NCBI GenBank assembly: GCA_030544185.1
Contig: JAUNRO010000047.1
Location: forward strand, 1 to 13,316
DNA length: 13,316 nucleotides
Direction: 5' to 3'
From: Propionibacteriaceae bacterium
Lineage (GTDB): Bacteria > Actinomycetota > Actinomycetes > Propionibacteriales > Propionibacteriaceae
Below the pieces are notes generated by a model. That model had not been told where the DNA came from, made no database searches, and saw only the letters and a program-made list of their open reading frames with translations. Each line of letters opens with the position of its first letter. The first letter of the stretch is position 1. Both the position numbers and the translations under genes were made by a program. This document shows positions 1 through 8,521 of this stretch, piece by piece.

Positions 1-1515
1 GCGCTGGTCGTGCTCGCCGTCGTGGCCGGGCTGATCGCCTGGCGCCGCGACCGAGGTCGCCTCGCCCGGCTCGGCGTCGCCGTGGCCGTGCCCGTGCTGC
101 TCCTCGCGCCGTGGCTGCCGTCCCTGCTGCGCGGCTGGTCGCGGGTGCTGATCGGCCCCGATGCCGGCCTGCGCGGACTCGCGGTCGCGGAGCCGTGGGC
201 GCTGCTGCTGGGGCGTACGCCCGGCCCCGGCCTGCCCTGGTTCTGGCTCAGCGCCGGCTGTTTCGGGCTGCTGTGGGTGCTCGCCCTGCTGGCGGCGGTC
301 ATCCGGCCCACCAGCATCGGCCTCTGGGGCGCGTGGGGGACCGCGCTGGCCTCGTTCGCGCTCGCGGTCGTCCTCGCGGGTCAGTTGGCGACAGCGATGC
401 CGCAGGGAACGCGGGTGCGCCCCGATGTGGTGGTCCTGCTGCTCGTCACCTTCGCGTCGTTGCTGGTCGCGGCCGCCCTCGGGTTCGCCCCCGTCGCCGA
501 GTCGTTGTCCCGGCGTGCGTTCGGCAGCGCCCACCTCGGCACCGCGGCCGTCGCCATCGCGACCATTGCCGCACTGCTCGCCGGCCTCGTCTGGTGGGTC
601 GTTGCGGGCGCGACCGGTCCGGTGCGGCGCACCGAGGTCGACGAACTGCCACCGTTCATCCGCAACGTCATGGTCGCAGACGCCCGCACGCGCACGCTCG
701 CCCTGGAGTTCGACGGCGACGTGCCGCACTGGTCGCTGGTCGCCGATAACCAGAACCGCCTCGGCGACGCCGACCGGGGTCTGGCCTTCGGCGGGTCCGG
801 CTCGATGCAGCAGCGCACGAGCAGCATGGTCGCCCGGCTCGTCAGTGGTGCCGGCGACGAGCGTGTCGCCGATGATCTCGCCTCGATGGCCGTCAGCCAT
901 GTGTGGGTGTCCGGCGCCACCGACGAACAGCGCTCGCGCATCAACAACACCCCCGGCCTCGGCGGCGAGGCCGTGCTGGGTGACACCGTCGTGTGGACCG
1001 TGGCCGCGACCGCGGGCCGCTATGCGATCACCGGCGGGCCCGAGCCGGTCGTGGTGCCCGCCCGCGCCTATGGTGGTGCGGCGATGGATCTGCCCGCGAG
1101 CAACCAGGCCCGCCGGCTGACCATCCACGAGCCCACCGATCCGCGCTGGCGCATCCGGTTCAACGGCAACGAGCTGCCGGTCGAGACCGGCGCCGACCGG
1201 ACCATGGTGGACCTGCCACCGCAGGCCGGCCACCTCGAGGTGGACCTTCGCGCCCCGGTGCATCCGTGGCTGGCACTCGCCCAGCTCCTGGTGGTGCTCG
1301 TCGTCACCGTGCTGTCCGCGCCCTCCCTGGCCGGCAGCCGGGAGCGCCGGGCCGATATCGGCGCCCGCTCGGCTGATCGCCGCTCGCTCCGGGCCGGCCG
1401 GGGCAGCGAGCCCGCGGAGGAGCCCACCGCCGGCCGCCGTGCGATCACTCCCGAGTCGCCGCCGGACGGCGATGCCGACACCCAGATCCTGCGCCGCGTC
1501 GAGGAGGACCGATGA
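1..1515 (+). CDS. Membrane glycosyltransferase, C-terminal part (5' truncated)
   Basis: The reading frame is open from the first base of the window, so the true start lies upstream. A GTG at base 10 begins inside a hydrophobic segment and is not a credible start. Counting from that GTG, hydrophobic segments lie near residues 1-10, 21-40, 78-98, 104-128, 138-160 and 177-201. They are followed by a soluble stretch of about 215 residues (202-417), one more membrane segment (418-441) and a basic, disordered tail. The visible part has no catalytic domain. Family and activity are inferred from position: in actinobacteria the gene just before a DUF5719 gene is, as I recall, usually a large GT2 glycosyltransferase with a multi-pass C-terminal half. 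Its stop codon overlaps the next start by 4 nt (ATGA), so the two are probably translationally coupled. Moderately sure that it is a membrane protein of this type; the sugar and acceptor are unknown. Confidence 0.6.
   Translation, partial: ALVVLAVVAGLIAWRRDRGRLARLGVAVAVPVLLLAPWLPSLLRGWSRVLIGPDAGLRGLAVAEPWALLLGRTPGPGLPWFWLSAGCFGLLWVLALLAAVIRPTSIGLWGAWGTALASFALAVVLAGQLATAMPQGTRVRPDVVVLLLVTFASLLVAAALGFAPVAESLSRRAFGSAHLGTAAVAIATIAALLAGLVWWVVAGATGPVRRTEVDELPPFIRNVMVADARTRTLALEFDGDVPHWSLVADNQNRLGDADRGLAFGGSGSMQQRTSSMVARLVSGAGDERVADDLASMAVSHVWVSGATDEQRSRINNTPGLGGEAVLGDTVVWTVAATAGRYAITGGPEPVVVPARAYGGAAMDLPASNQARRLTIHEPTDPRWRIRFNGNELPVETGADRTMVDLPPQAGHLEVDLRAPVHPWLALAQLLVVLVVTVLSAPSLAGSRERRADIGARSADRRSLRAGRGSEPAEEPTAGRRAITPESPPDGDADTQILRRVEEDR
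1501..1507 (+). promoter_or_regulatory. Shine-Dalgarno site for the DUF5719 gene
   Basis: GAGGAGG lies 4 nt before the ATG at 1512, inside the last codons of the glycosyltransferase gene. The spacing is short but the match is strong. It supports the ATG at 1512 and translation coupled to the upstream gene. Confidence 0.6.
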
Positions 1516-2921
1516 CCACGCCGATCATCCGTCTCGCCGTCGCCGGCGGCCTCTGTCTGGTGCTGGCCGGCCTGAGCGTCGGCGGGGCCGCATTGCCGGT
1601 CCGGGAACCTCGCCCGGCTGCCCCCGTCGACCCCGACGGGCGGACGGTCACGGTCTGTCCCGCCGCCCCCACCGTCAACCTGGTCTCGACCACCACGTGG
1701 GGTGCGCTCAGCAGCCGGCCCATCAACGACGACGACCTCGCACCCGTGCCGGCCGGCCGCGGCGCCACCTTGACCGATGTCGCCGAGCCGGTGCTGATGA
1801 TCGCGGAGGGCCGCCAGAACACCGGGGCCGCCGCCTCGGCGTACGCCCGGCACCCCGCCGGGCCGGATCGTGGGCTGTCCCTCGCCCGCTGTGGCACACC
1901 GGCCACCTCCTCGTGGTTCACCGGCCTGGTGTCCAACCCCGACGAGCCCACGAGCAGCACCCGCACCGAGGTCGTGCTGATCAACGCCGACGCCGGCGCC
2001 GCCGAGGCCGACCTCGTGCTGTTCGGGCCGACCGGTCTGCAGGTCGCCCCAGGGGCACGGGGGATCGCGGTGCCGGGCCGGTCGGCGCGCACCGTCGCCC
2101 TCGAGACGCTGTTCACCCGTGCCGAGCCGGTCGGCGTCCAGGTCCGCTCGAGTCGCGGCCGTGTCGCCGCAGTCATCCAGCAGCGGACCAGCGCGGGCGC
2201 CCAGCCCGCCGGCACGGACTGGCAGGTCGCTGCGGCCCCGCCGGCGCAGGAGCTGGTGGTCGCCGGCATCGCCGGGGGAGCGGGGCAGCGCACCCTTGTC
2301 CTCACCAACCCGGGCAAGCGCCGCACGACCGCCACGATCGAGGTGCTGGGGCCCGAGGGGCCGTTCGCTCCCGCCGATGCCGCCACGCTCGACGTCAATG
2401 CTGAATCGACCGCCCAGGTCCCGCTCCACCAGGCCCTCGACGGCGAGCCGGCCACCGTCCGGATCACCGCCGAACAGCCGCTGGCCGCGGCCGTCGTCGC
2501 CCGCGGCTCCGACGAGCCCGACGCCGATATCGCGGTCCAACCCGCCAGCGCCCCCCTGTCCGCCACCAGCATCGGTGCCCTCGCGGTCGCCCCCGGGGTG
2601 CGCGGTGCGCTCCTGGTCGCCAACGCCGGGGATGCCGACGCCGTGGTGCCGGTCCGCCTGGTCGGCACCGACGGCGCGGAGCTGATGGCCACCGACCTGC
2701 GCGTCCCCCCCGGCACCACCGTCGAGTGGGGCATGGACCAGGTCGAGCAGCCCGCCGGTGTGCAGGTGGCTGCGCCCGCGGGCTCGGAACTGTACGCGGG
2801 GCTGGCGCTCACCTCCGGTGCCGATCCCGCCGCCGGGCTGGCGACGACCCCGTTGTCGGTGCCGCAGACCGAGCAGGGCGGCGGCATCGAGCCGGCCTTC
2901 GATCCGGGCGCCGGCCGCTGA
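1512..2921 (+). CDS. DUF5719 family secreted protein
   Basis: This is a 469-residue protein. Residues 1-28 look like a signal peptide or membrane anchor: a short polar start with Arg7, then a long hydrophobic run. There is a Cys at position 15 but no convincing lipobox. The rest is Ala/Val/Thr/Gly-rich, with repeated beta-rich units such as VVAGIAGGAGQRTLVLTNPG (about 250-269) and LFGPTGLQVAPG. Two cysteines outside the leader, C49 (in VCP) and C127 (in LARC), may form a disulfide. The pattern matches my recollection of DUF5719 proteins, which follow a glycosyltransferase in actinobacteria. The function is unknown; as an exported beta-rich protein next to a membrane glycosyltransferase, a role in envelope polysaccharide handling is inferred. 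It overlaps the upstream gene by 4 nt and the downstream gene by 1 nt. Confidence 0.75.
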   Translation: MTTPIIRLAVAGGLCLVLAGLSVGGAALPVREPRPAAPVDPDGRTVTVCPAAPTVNLVSTTTWGALSSRPINDDDLAPVPAGRGATLTDVAEPVLMIAEGRQNTGAAASAYARHPAGPDRGLSLARCGTPATSSWFTGLVSNPDEPTSSTRTEVVLINADAGAAEADLVLFGPTGLQVAPGARGIAVPGRSARTVALETLFTRAEPVGVQVRSSRGRVAAVIQQRTSAGAQPAGTDWQVAAAPPAQELVVAGIAGGAGQRTLVLTNPGKRRTTATIEVLGPEGPFAPADAATLDVNAESTAQVPLHQALDGEPATVRITAEQPLAAAVVARGSDEPDADIAVQPASAPLSATSIGALAVAPGVRGALLVANAGDADAVVPVRLVGTDGAELMATDLRVPPGTTVEWGMDQVEQPAGVQVAAPAGSELYAGLALTSGADPAAGLATTPLSVPQTEQGGGIEPAFDPGAGR

Positions 2922-3364
2922 TGGGCAACCGGCGGCGTGACCGTCACGGCCGCGGGCTGCGTGGCCCGCTGGCCCTGCCACAGTCCCACGGGCCGACCGC
3001 GCGGCTGCGCCGGGCGCGCAGCCGGGACGCGCTGTTCGCCGAGTTCGTGGCCCAGTCGGCCGGGCTCATCGTCAAGCACTGTCCCGAGGCGCTCACGGGC
3101 GTGGCGCTGGGCGTGGAGGAGGTTCCGCACCTCCCGGTTGCCTGGAGTGGCAACCAGGTTCCGCTCGCCGCCGCGATCGAGGCCACCGAGGACGCCCCCG
3201 CCCGCGTGGTGATCTATCGGCGCCCGCTGGAGCACCGCGCGGCCAGTCAGCGCGGGCTGCGGATCCTGGTGCACCGCACCATCGTGGAGCAGCTCGCGGC
3301 CCTCACCGGGCTGGGGCAGGACACGATCGACCCCGAGGGTTACGGCTTGGACACCGACTGGTGA
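2921..3364 (+). CDS. Zincin-fold (metallopeptidase-like) protein with degenerate HExxH
   Basis: The protein has 147 residues. I take the ATG at 2921 as the start because it overlaps the DUF5719 stop by one base (TGATG) and gives a family-typical length; the frame stays open further upstream, but only inside DUF5719. The N-terminus (1-37) is very basic. The core from about residue 37 (RDALFAEFVAQ) through EEVP (66-69) and VVIYRRPLE (96-104) to VHRTIVEQLAALTGL (117-131) matches the PF06262 'Zincin_1' family. In active members the last element reads HExxH. Here it is H118-R-T-I-V122, so the catalytic Glu and the second His are both absent. It is therefore probably not an active metallopeptidase, although databases usually name the family that way. 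The gene is placed next to DUF3499 and manB, as in other actinobacteria. Its role is unknown. Confidence 0.75.
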   Translation: MGNRRRDRHGRGLRGPLALPQSHGPTARLRRARSRDALFAEFVAQSAGLIVKHCPEALTGVALGVEEVPHLPVAWSGNQVPLAAAIEATEDAPARVVIYRRPLEHRAASQRGLRILVHRTIVEQLAALTGLGQDTIDPEGYGLDTDW

Positions 3365-3402
3365 GTTCCGCGTGGCACTCGGCAGAACCCGGTCGCTGCG
3401 GT

Positions 3403-3408
3403 TACGTT
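3403..3408 (+). promoter_or_regulatory. Candidate -10 box of a leaderless promoter for the DUF3499 gene
   Basis: TACGTT matches the actinobacterial TANNNT -10 consensus and ends 7 nt before the GTG at 3416. That places the expected transcription start on or next to the start codon. No Shine-Dalgarno sequence precedes the GTG and no clear -35 box is visible 17 nt upstream. Confidence 0.5.
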
Positions 3409-3415
3409 GACTAGC

Positions 3416-3784
3416 GTGAAACCCAGGGTGTGCTCCAAGACCGGATGCTCCGCCGCCGCCGCGGCAACCCTGACCTATGTCTATGCCGACTCCACCGCCG
3501 TCCTCGGGCCGCTCGCCCATCGCCATGAGCCCGGCAGCTATGACCTGTGCAAGCATCACGCGGCCGGCCTGTCGGCACCGCGCGGGTGGGAGGTCATCCG
3601 GCTGCCGGTCGGGGAAGCGAGCGAACCCGTTCGTTCCGATGACGATCTGCTGGCTCTGGCCAACGCGGTGCGCGAGGTGGGCTTCGCCTACGAGCCCGCG
3701 CGCACGCCTGATCCCGCGCCCCCGGGCGTGGTCGAGCTCGCGCGGCGCCGCCACCTGACCGTCCTCGCCGATCCCGACGCCTAG
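3416..3784 (+). CDS. DUF3499 family zinc-ribbon-like protein
   Basis: This is a 122-residue protein. I chose the GTG at 3416 over a TTG at 3407 because it begins just before the conserved start (KPRVCSKTGC), sits 7 nt after a TANNNT box, and gives the usual short N-terminus. Cysteines C6 and C11, then C45 and H48 in the YDLCKHH segment, look like a metal site. The block ATLTYVYADSTAVLGPL (17-33) followed by PRGWEVIRLP (55-64) is the DUF3499 signature as I recall it. This is a small cytoplasmic protein, conserved in actinobacteria beside the phosphomannomutase gene, and its function is unknown. A zinc-dependent nucleic-acid or protein-binding role is possible but unproven. It appears to have its own promoter, with manB following 53 bp downstream. 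Confidence 0.85.
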   Translation: MKPRVCSKTGCSAAAAATLTYVYADSTAVLGPLAHRHEPGSYDLCKHHAAGLSAPRGWEVIRLPVGEASEPVRSDDDLLALANAVREVGFAYEPARTPDPAPPGVVELARRRHLTVLADPDA

Positions 3785-3805
3785 GAGCCCGTTTCGCTGC
3801 GTGGG

Positions 3806-3820
3806 CCCGCCCCGGGCGGG
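3806..3820 (+). terminator. Perfect GC-rich hairpin between the DUF3499 gene and manB
   Basis: CCCGCC (3806-3811) and GGCGGG (3815-3820) form a perfect 6-bp stem with a 3-nt loop (CCG). It begins 21 bp after the DUF3499 stop and ends 4 bp before the candidate manB -10 box. There is no T-tract, which is common for actinobacterial terminators. It may end the upstream transcript. It also covers where the manB -35 would be, so it could be an operator instead. Confidence 0.4.
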
Positions 3821-3824
3821 ACGA

Positions 3825-3830
3825 TAGGCT
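3825..3830 (+). promoter_or_regulatory. Candidate -10 box of a leaderless promoter for manB
   Basis: TAGGCT (TANNNT) ends exactly 7 nt before the ATG at 3838. There is no Shine-Dalgarno sequence, so transcription probably starts at the ATG. The same hexamer, TAGGCT, sits 6 nt before the ahcY start. Confidence 0.55.
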
Positions 3831-3837
3831 GCCACTG

Positions 3838-5211
3838 ATGCTGACCCAAGAGATCTTCAAAGCCAACGACATTCGTGGCCTCGCCGGAGGACCGGATGCC
3901 CAGTGGGACGCCGATGGGGCGTACGCGCTGGGTGTCGCGTTCGTCGAGACTCTCGACCTGTTCCGGGCCGAGAAGGCCTTCGTGCTCGGCCGCGATATGC
4001 GGGAGACGGGCCAGGAGCTCAGCGCGGCATTCGCGCGCGGCGCCATGTCCCTCGGCGTCGACGTGATCGACATCGGGCTCTCGAGCACCGATCAGTTGTG
4101 GTATGCCTCGGGCCGCCTCGAGCTGCCCGGTGTCCAGTTCACCGCGTCCCACAACCCGGCCAGCTACAACGGCATCAAGTTCTGCCTCAGCGGGGCCCGG
4201 CCGGTGAGCCCGCACCAACTGATCGACATCGCCCGCCGGGCGTACGACTATGAGGCCCGCCATGCGAAGCCGACCGGCCGAACGCTCGGCCGGCTGCGCC
4301 AGCAGGATCTGCTGCAGCCCTATGCCGAGCACGTCCGCTCGCTCGTCGACACCGAGGGGATCCGGCGGCTCACGGTGGTCGTCGACGCCGGCAACGGGAT
4401 GGCCGGCCACACGGTGCCGCCGGTGCTGGCGGGGATCGATGTCGAGCTCATCGGCCTGTTCATGGAACCCGACGGGTCGTTTCCCAACCACCAGCCCAAC
4501 CCCCTGGAGCCGGAGAACCTCGTCGACGCGCAGCGGGCCGTCCAGGAGCACGGTGCGGATCTGGCGATGGTGTTCGACGGTGACGCCGACCGGTGCTTCA
4601 TCATCGACGAGACCGGGGCGGTCATCAACCCGTCGGTGGTGACGGCGCTCATCGCCAGCCAGGAACTCCAGCGCGAGCCCGGTGGCACGATCGTCATCAA
4701 CACGATCACCTCCCGCACCGTCTCCGAAGTCGTGGCGGAGGACGGCGGCCACACCGTGATCTCGCGGGTCGGTCACACCTATGTCAAGGCCGCGATGGCC
4801 GAGCACGACGCGATCTTCGGCGGGGAGCACTCGGCGCACTACTACTTCCGCGAGTTCTGGGGCGCGGACACCGGCATGCTCGCGGGGCTGCACGTGCTCG
4901 CGATGCTGGGCCGCAGCGACGAGCCGCTGTCGCAGCTGGTGACGCGCTTCGACCGCTATGCCAACTCGGGGGAGATCAACTCCACCGTCGCCGACGCGAA
5001 CACCACGATGAACCGTGTCGCCGAGGCCTTCGACGGGCGTGGGCTGGTCACCACTCCCGACGGGCTGCTGATCGAGGGCGACGACTGGTGGATCAACCTG
5101 CGCCCGTCCAACACCGAGCCGTTGCTGCGGCTCAACGTCGAGGCCAGGGACCCTGAGCACATGGCTGCGCTGCGCGACGAGGTGCTCACCCTCGTGCGAG
5201 GAGAGTGCTGA
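3838..5211 (+). CDS. manB: Phosphomannomutase/phosphoglucomutase
   Basis: This 457-residue enzyme of the alpha-D-phosphohexomutase family interconverts hexose 6-phosphate and 1-phosphate, most likely mannose, in the cytoplasm. The product feeds GDP-mannose for mannosylated lipids and glycans. All four family signatures are present. TASHNP (102-107) carries the phosphoserine S104. DGDADR (247-252) binds Mg2+. GGEHSAHYYF (328-337) is the sugar-recognition loop. RPSNTEP (422-428) binds the phosphate. The length is normal for a bacterial PMM/PGM. The protein begins MLTQEIFKANDIRG, the usual N-terminus, at an apparently leaderless ATG. Its stop overlaps the next gene by one base (TGATG). In actinobacteria this position holds the manB homologue. 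Specificity for mannose rather than glucose rests on context only. Confidence 0.93.
   Translation: MLTQEIFKANDIRGLAGGPDAQWDADGAYALGVAFVETLDLFRAEKAFVLGRDMRETGQELSAAFARGAMSLGVDVIDIGLSSTDQLWYASGRLELPGVQFTASHNPASYNGIKFCLSGARPVSPHQLIDIARRAYDYEARHAKPTGRTLGRLRQQDLLQPYAEHVRSLVDTEGIRRLTVVVDAGNGMAGHTVPPVLAGIDVELIGLFMEPDGSFPNHQPNPLEPENLVDAQRAVQEHGADLAMVFDGDADRCFIIDETGAVINPSVVTALIASQELQREPGGTIVINTITSRTVSEVVAEDGGHTVISRVGHTYVKAAMAEHDAIFGGEHSAHYYFREFWGADTGMLAGLHVLAMLGRSDEPLSQLVTRFDRYANSGEINSTVADANTTMNRVAEAFDGRGLVTTPDGLLIEGDDWWINLRPSNTEPLLRLNVEARDPEHMAALRDEVLTLVRGEC
5198..5203 (+). promoter_or_regulatory. Shine-Dalgarno site that fixes the Trm112-like start
   Basis: GAGGAG lies 7 nt before the ATG at 5211, inside the end of manB. 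It supports ATG 5211 over the in-frame GTG at 5205, which would sit only 1 nt from it. Confidence 0.6.
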
Positions 5212-5417
5212 TGATCGATCTCGACCCGGCGGTGCTGGACCTGCTGGCCTGCCCGAACTGCCATGCCGCGTTCGCTGTCGACCCCGACCGCGCCGAGCTC
5301 GTCTGCACCGGCACGGGATGCGGGTTGGCCTTCCCGGTCAAGGACAACATCCCGATCCTGCTCATCGACGAGGCCCGTCCGGCGCGGTCGAACGGCACGG
5401 GCCACGTCCATGGCTGA
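5211..5417 (+). CDS. Trm112-like small zinc protein
   Basis: This is a 68-residue protein. It has two CxxC-like half sites: C14-P-N-C17 near the start, and C32 with C37 later. They are followed by FPVKDNIPILLIDEAR (41-56), which matches the Trm112/YcaR (PF03966) ending 'YPI..GIP.LL..EA'. Eukaryotic and archaeal Trm112 activate several methyltransferases. In bacteria the partner is mostly unknown, so a stabilising or adaptor role is inferred. The gene overlaps manB by 1 nt and the SIS gene by 8 nt, so all three are almost certainly co-translated. The start is set by a good ribosome binding site. Confidence 0.85.
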   Translation: MIDLDPAVLDLLACPNCHAAFAVDPDRAELVCTGTGCGLAFPVKDNIPILLIDEARPARSNGTGHVHG

Positions 5418-6435
5418 ATTCGACGACAGCCGCCTGGAGGATCCGGCGGCCCTGGTGCGCGCCGATGATCTGTTGCGCCGCCTCGCCGGGGCGGGCGCCC
5501 GGGTCCGCATCGAGGCCGAGAAATCGGCTGGGCCGATCGCCTCGCTGGAGCCGAGCAAGCCCCGTGCGATCATCGCCGTGGGGTCGGAGGCCCGCCTGGT
5601 GCGGGCGATGCTGGAGCCGACCTCGCCGGTGCCGTTCGTCGCGTGGCCGCGCCATGGCCTGCCGGGTTGGGTGGGCCCGCTCGATCTGGTCGTGGTGATG
5701 GCGCCGGAGGGCGGCTCGCCCGATCTGGTCGCGACCGTGCACGAGGCCGTGCGGCGCGGGTGCGCCGTCCTGATCGCCTGCCCGCCCGCCTCGACGATCG
5801 CAGAGTACGCCGGATCGCGCGCCACGACACTCCTGCCCGCCGGCAGCGGGGACACCCTCGCCGTGGCCGTGCAGATGCTGAGTGCGCTCCACCGGCTGCA
5901 CCTGGGCCCCGAGGCCGACCCGCTGCGGGTGGCCGACGCGATGGACCAGATCGCCGAGAATTGTTCGCCCCACGTCGATCTTGCGGTCAATCCCGCCAAG
6001 GACCTGGCCCTGGCCATGGCCGATGCCCAGCCGCTGGTGTGGGGCGGCTCCGTGCTGGCCGCCCGCGCCGCCCGCCGGGTCGCCGAGGCGTTGCGCGCCG
6101 CGAGCGGGCGCCCCGCGCTGGCAGCGGATTCCGGGGAGTTGGAGATCGTCATGGATGCCGTCGGTGCGCGCGACCCGTTCGCCGATCCGTTCGAGCAGGC
6201 TGCGGCCGACCGGCGTCCGGTGCTGCTGATCCTCGACGACGGGACCGGAGACGATGCGGTGCACGTCGCGCGCAACCGGCTGCTGGCCAAGGCCGAGTCC
6301 CGCGATGTCCGGGTCTGTCAGATCCGCCATCACGACGGCTCCGAGCTGGAGCGCTATGCCTCGCTGCTGCAGACCGGCTGGTTCGCCGCGGCCTATCTCG
6401 AAGTCGGTCTCGATGACGGCCTCGACCGCCGCTGA
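5410..6435 (+). CDS. SIS-domain protein, phosphoglucose/phosphomannose isomerase C-terminal type
   Basis: This is a 341-residue protein. I chose the ATG at 5410, which overlaps the Trm112-like gene by 8 nt. The frame is open upstream as far as 5263, but only inside that gene. Features are a nucleotide-fold-like first half with IIAVGSEARLVRAML (54-68), LVVVMAPEGGSPDLVATVHEA (93-113) and RGCAVLIACPP (116-126), then NPAKDLALAMADAQPLVWGGS (194-214) followed by an Ala/Arg-rich helix. This matches the actinobacterial SIS proteins with a bacterial PGI/PMI C-terminal domain that follow manB (the Rv3256c type, as I recall). Binding or isomerisation of a phosphosugar is the family expectation, but substrate and activity are unproven. 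It ends 6 nt before the next gene. Confidence 0.8.
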   Translation: MAEFDDSRLEDPAALVRADDLLRRLAGAGARVRIEAEKSAGPIASLEPSKPRAIIAVGSEARLVRAMLEPTSPVPFVAWPRHGLPGWVGPLDLVVVMAPEGGSPDLVATVHEAVRRGCAVLIACPPASTIAEYAGSRATTLLPAGSGDTLAVAVQMLSALHRLHLGPEADPLRVADAMDQIAENCSPHVDLAVNPAKDLALAMADAQPLVWGGSVLAARAARRVAEALRAASGRPALAADSGELEIVMDAVGARDPFADPFEQAAADRRPVLLILDDGTGDDAVHVARNRLLAKAESRDVRVCQIRHHDGSELERYASLLQTGWFAAAYLEVGLDDGLDRR

Positions 6436-6441
6436 CCCGCC

Positions 6442-6933
6442 ATGAAGCTCCGGGTGCCCAGGGTCGTCACGAACCTCGCGGCGAGACTCGCCGGCGAGCC
6501 GTGGCTGGTGCACCTCACCTCGGTCATCGTCGTCCCCGACCGTCTCCTGCTGCGGCTCAGCCGCGGCCGGCTCGGCCTGCTGACGCTGGTCGGCATGGAC
6601 ACGCTCGTCCTGCACACCGTCGGCCGGCGCAGTGGGTTGCTCCGGGAGACGCCGCTGTTGTGCGTCCGGGACTCCGGCAACGATCGATTGCTCATCGCCG
6701 GCTCCAACTGGGGCCTGGACCAGCACCCCGCCTGGGTGCTCAACCTTCGCGCCGGCGGGCCCGTCGGGGTGACCCGGCGCGGCTATGTCGGCCCGGCCGA
6801 GGTCCGCGAGCTCACCGGCCCCGCGCGCGATGAGGCGTACTCCCTGATGGGCCGCAGGTGGTCCAGTTATCCGCGCTATGCCGCCCGCACCGACCGGCTC
6901 ATCCCGGTGTTCGAAGTGCGAATTTCTTCCTGA
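6442..6933 (+). CDS. Deazaflavin (F420)-dependent nitroreductase family protein
   Basis: This is a 163-residue protein of the Ddn/F420H2-quinone reductase family (PF04075). Family blocks are LHTVGRRSGLLRETPL (57-72), AGSNWG (86-91), HPAWVLNL (95-102) and YPRYAART (143-150). They form the split-barrel fold that binds the reduced deazaflavin cofactor. The length is normal and no signal peptide is obvious; a hydrophobic stretch around 24-37 may give loose membrane association. The gene lies 6 nt after the SIS gene with no Shine-Dalgarno site of its own, so it is probably coupled to it. The substrate cannot be told from sequence; quinones or other enones are family possibilities. Its presence suggests that the host makes F420. 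The ahcY promoter lies immediately after its stop. Confidence 0.87.
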   Translation: MKLRVPRVVTNLAARLAGEPWLVHLTSVIVVPDRLLLRLSRGRLGLLTLVGMDTLVLHTVGRRSGLLRETPLLCVRDSGNDRLLIAGSNWGLDQHPAWVLNLRAGGPVGVTRRGYVGPAEVRELTGPARDEAYSLMGRRWSSYPRYAARTDRLIPVFEVRISS

Positions 6934-6944
6934 GAGATGCGCAC

Positions 6945-6950
6945 TAGGCT
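6945..6950 (+). promoter_or_regulatory. Candidate -10 box of a leaderless promoter for ahcY
   Basis: TAGGCT ends 6 nt before the ATG at 6957 and is identical to the manB hexamer. There is no Shine-Dalgarno sequence. With a start at the ATG there would be no 5' leader and so no room for an SAH riboswitch. Any -35 element would lie inside the end of the preceding gene, and I see no good match. Confidence 0.55.
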
Positions 6951-6956
6951 CTCACC

Positions 6957-8387
<1,431 letters not shown>

Positions 8388-8437
8388 GCTCCCACTCCCG
8401 GCCCGGTTCGAGGATCGTTCAGGCCAGCGGCACCGGA

Positions 8438-8447
8438 TTCGATCGAA
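8438..8447 (+). repeat. Perfect 10-bp palindrome in the doxX upstream region
   Basis: TTCGATCGAA reads the same on both strands. It overlaps the place where a -35 box would be for the candidate -10 at 8462-8467, so it could be an operator. The ahcY-doxX gap (8388-8534, 147 bp) is the longest true intergenic region between genes here. Confidence 0.4.
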
Positions 8448-8461
8448 CGCTCATCCGTTCC

Positions 8462-8467
8462 TAAGGT
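8462..8467 (+). promoter_or_regulatory. Candidate -10 box for doxX
   Basis: TAAGGT fits TANNNT. If used, transcription would begin near 8474 and leave a leader of roughly 60 nt with a Shine-Dalgarno site. This differs from the leaderless heads elsewhere in the window. The -35 region (TCGATC, 17 nt upstream) is a weak match. Confidence 0.35.
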
Positions 8468-8481
8468 GATTGGTAGTTGAG

Positions 8482-8499
8482 CAGTCAATCGTCTGACTG
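8482..8499 (+). repeat. Inverted repeat (possible operator) upstream of doxX
   Basis: CAGTCA (8482-8487) and TGACTG (8494-8499) are perfect 6-bp inverted arms separated by 6 bp. A second small dyad, TTGA-GCAG-TCAA (8477-8488), overlaps the left arm. Both lie just downstream of the candidate transcription start, a usual place for a repressor site. The binding protein is unknown. Confidence 0.4.
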
Positions 8500-8521
8500 T
8501 CACCCACAACTGCTGAATCTC

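Noticed and set aside
2726..2920. Possible longer N-terminus (65 extra residues) for the zincin-like protein
   Set aside because: It lies wholly inside DUF5719 in another frame and is Arg/Gly/Ala-rich. The ATG at 2921 fits the overlapping stop and family length.
1068..3835. Two very long minus-strand open frames (1068-2981 and 1445-3835) opposite the glycosyltransferase, DUF5719, zincin and DUF3499 genes
   Set aside because: They are antisense shadows of high-GC genes: composition is low-complexity Gly/Arg/Ala/Pro, there is no recognisable family, and the plus-strand proteins are clear family members.
6934..6956. SAH riboswitch upstream of ahcY
   Set aside because: Only 23 bp separate the preceding stop from the ATG and the -10 box occupies part of it, so there is no room for an aptamer.
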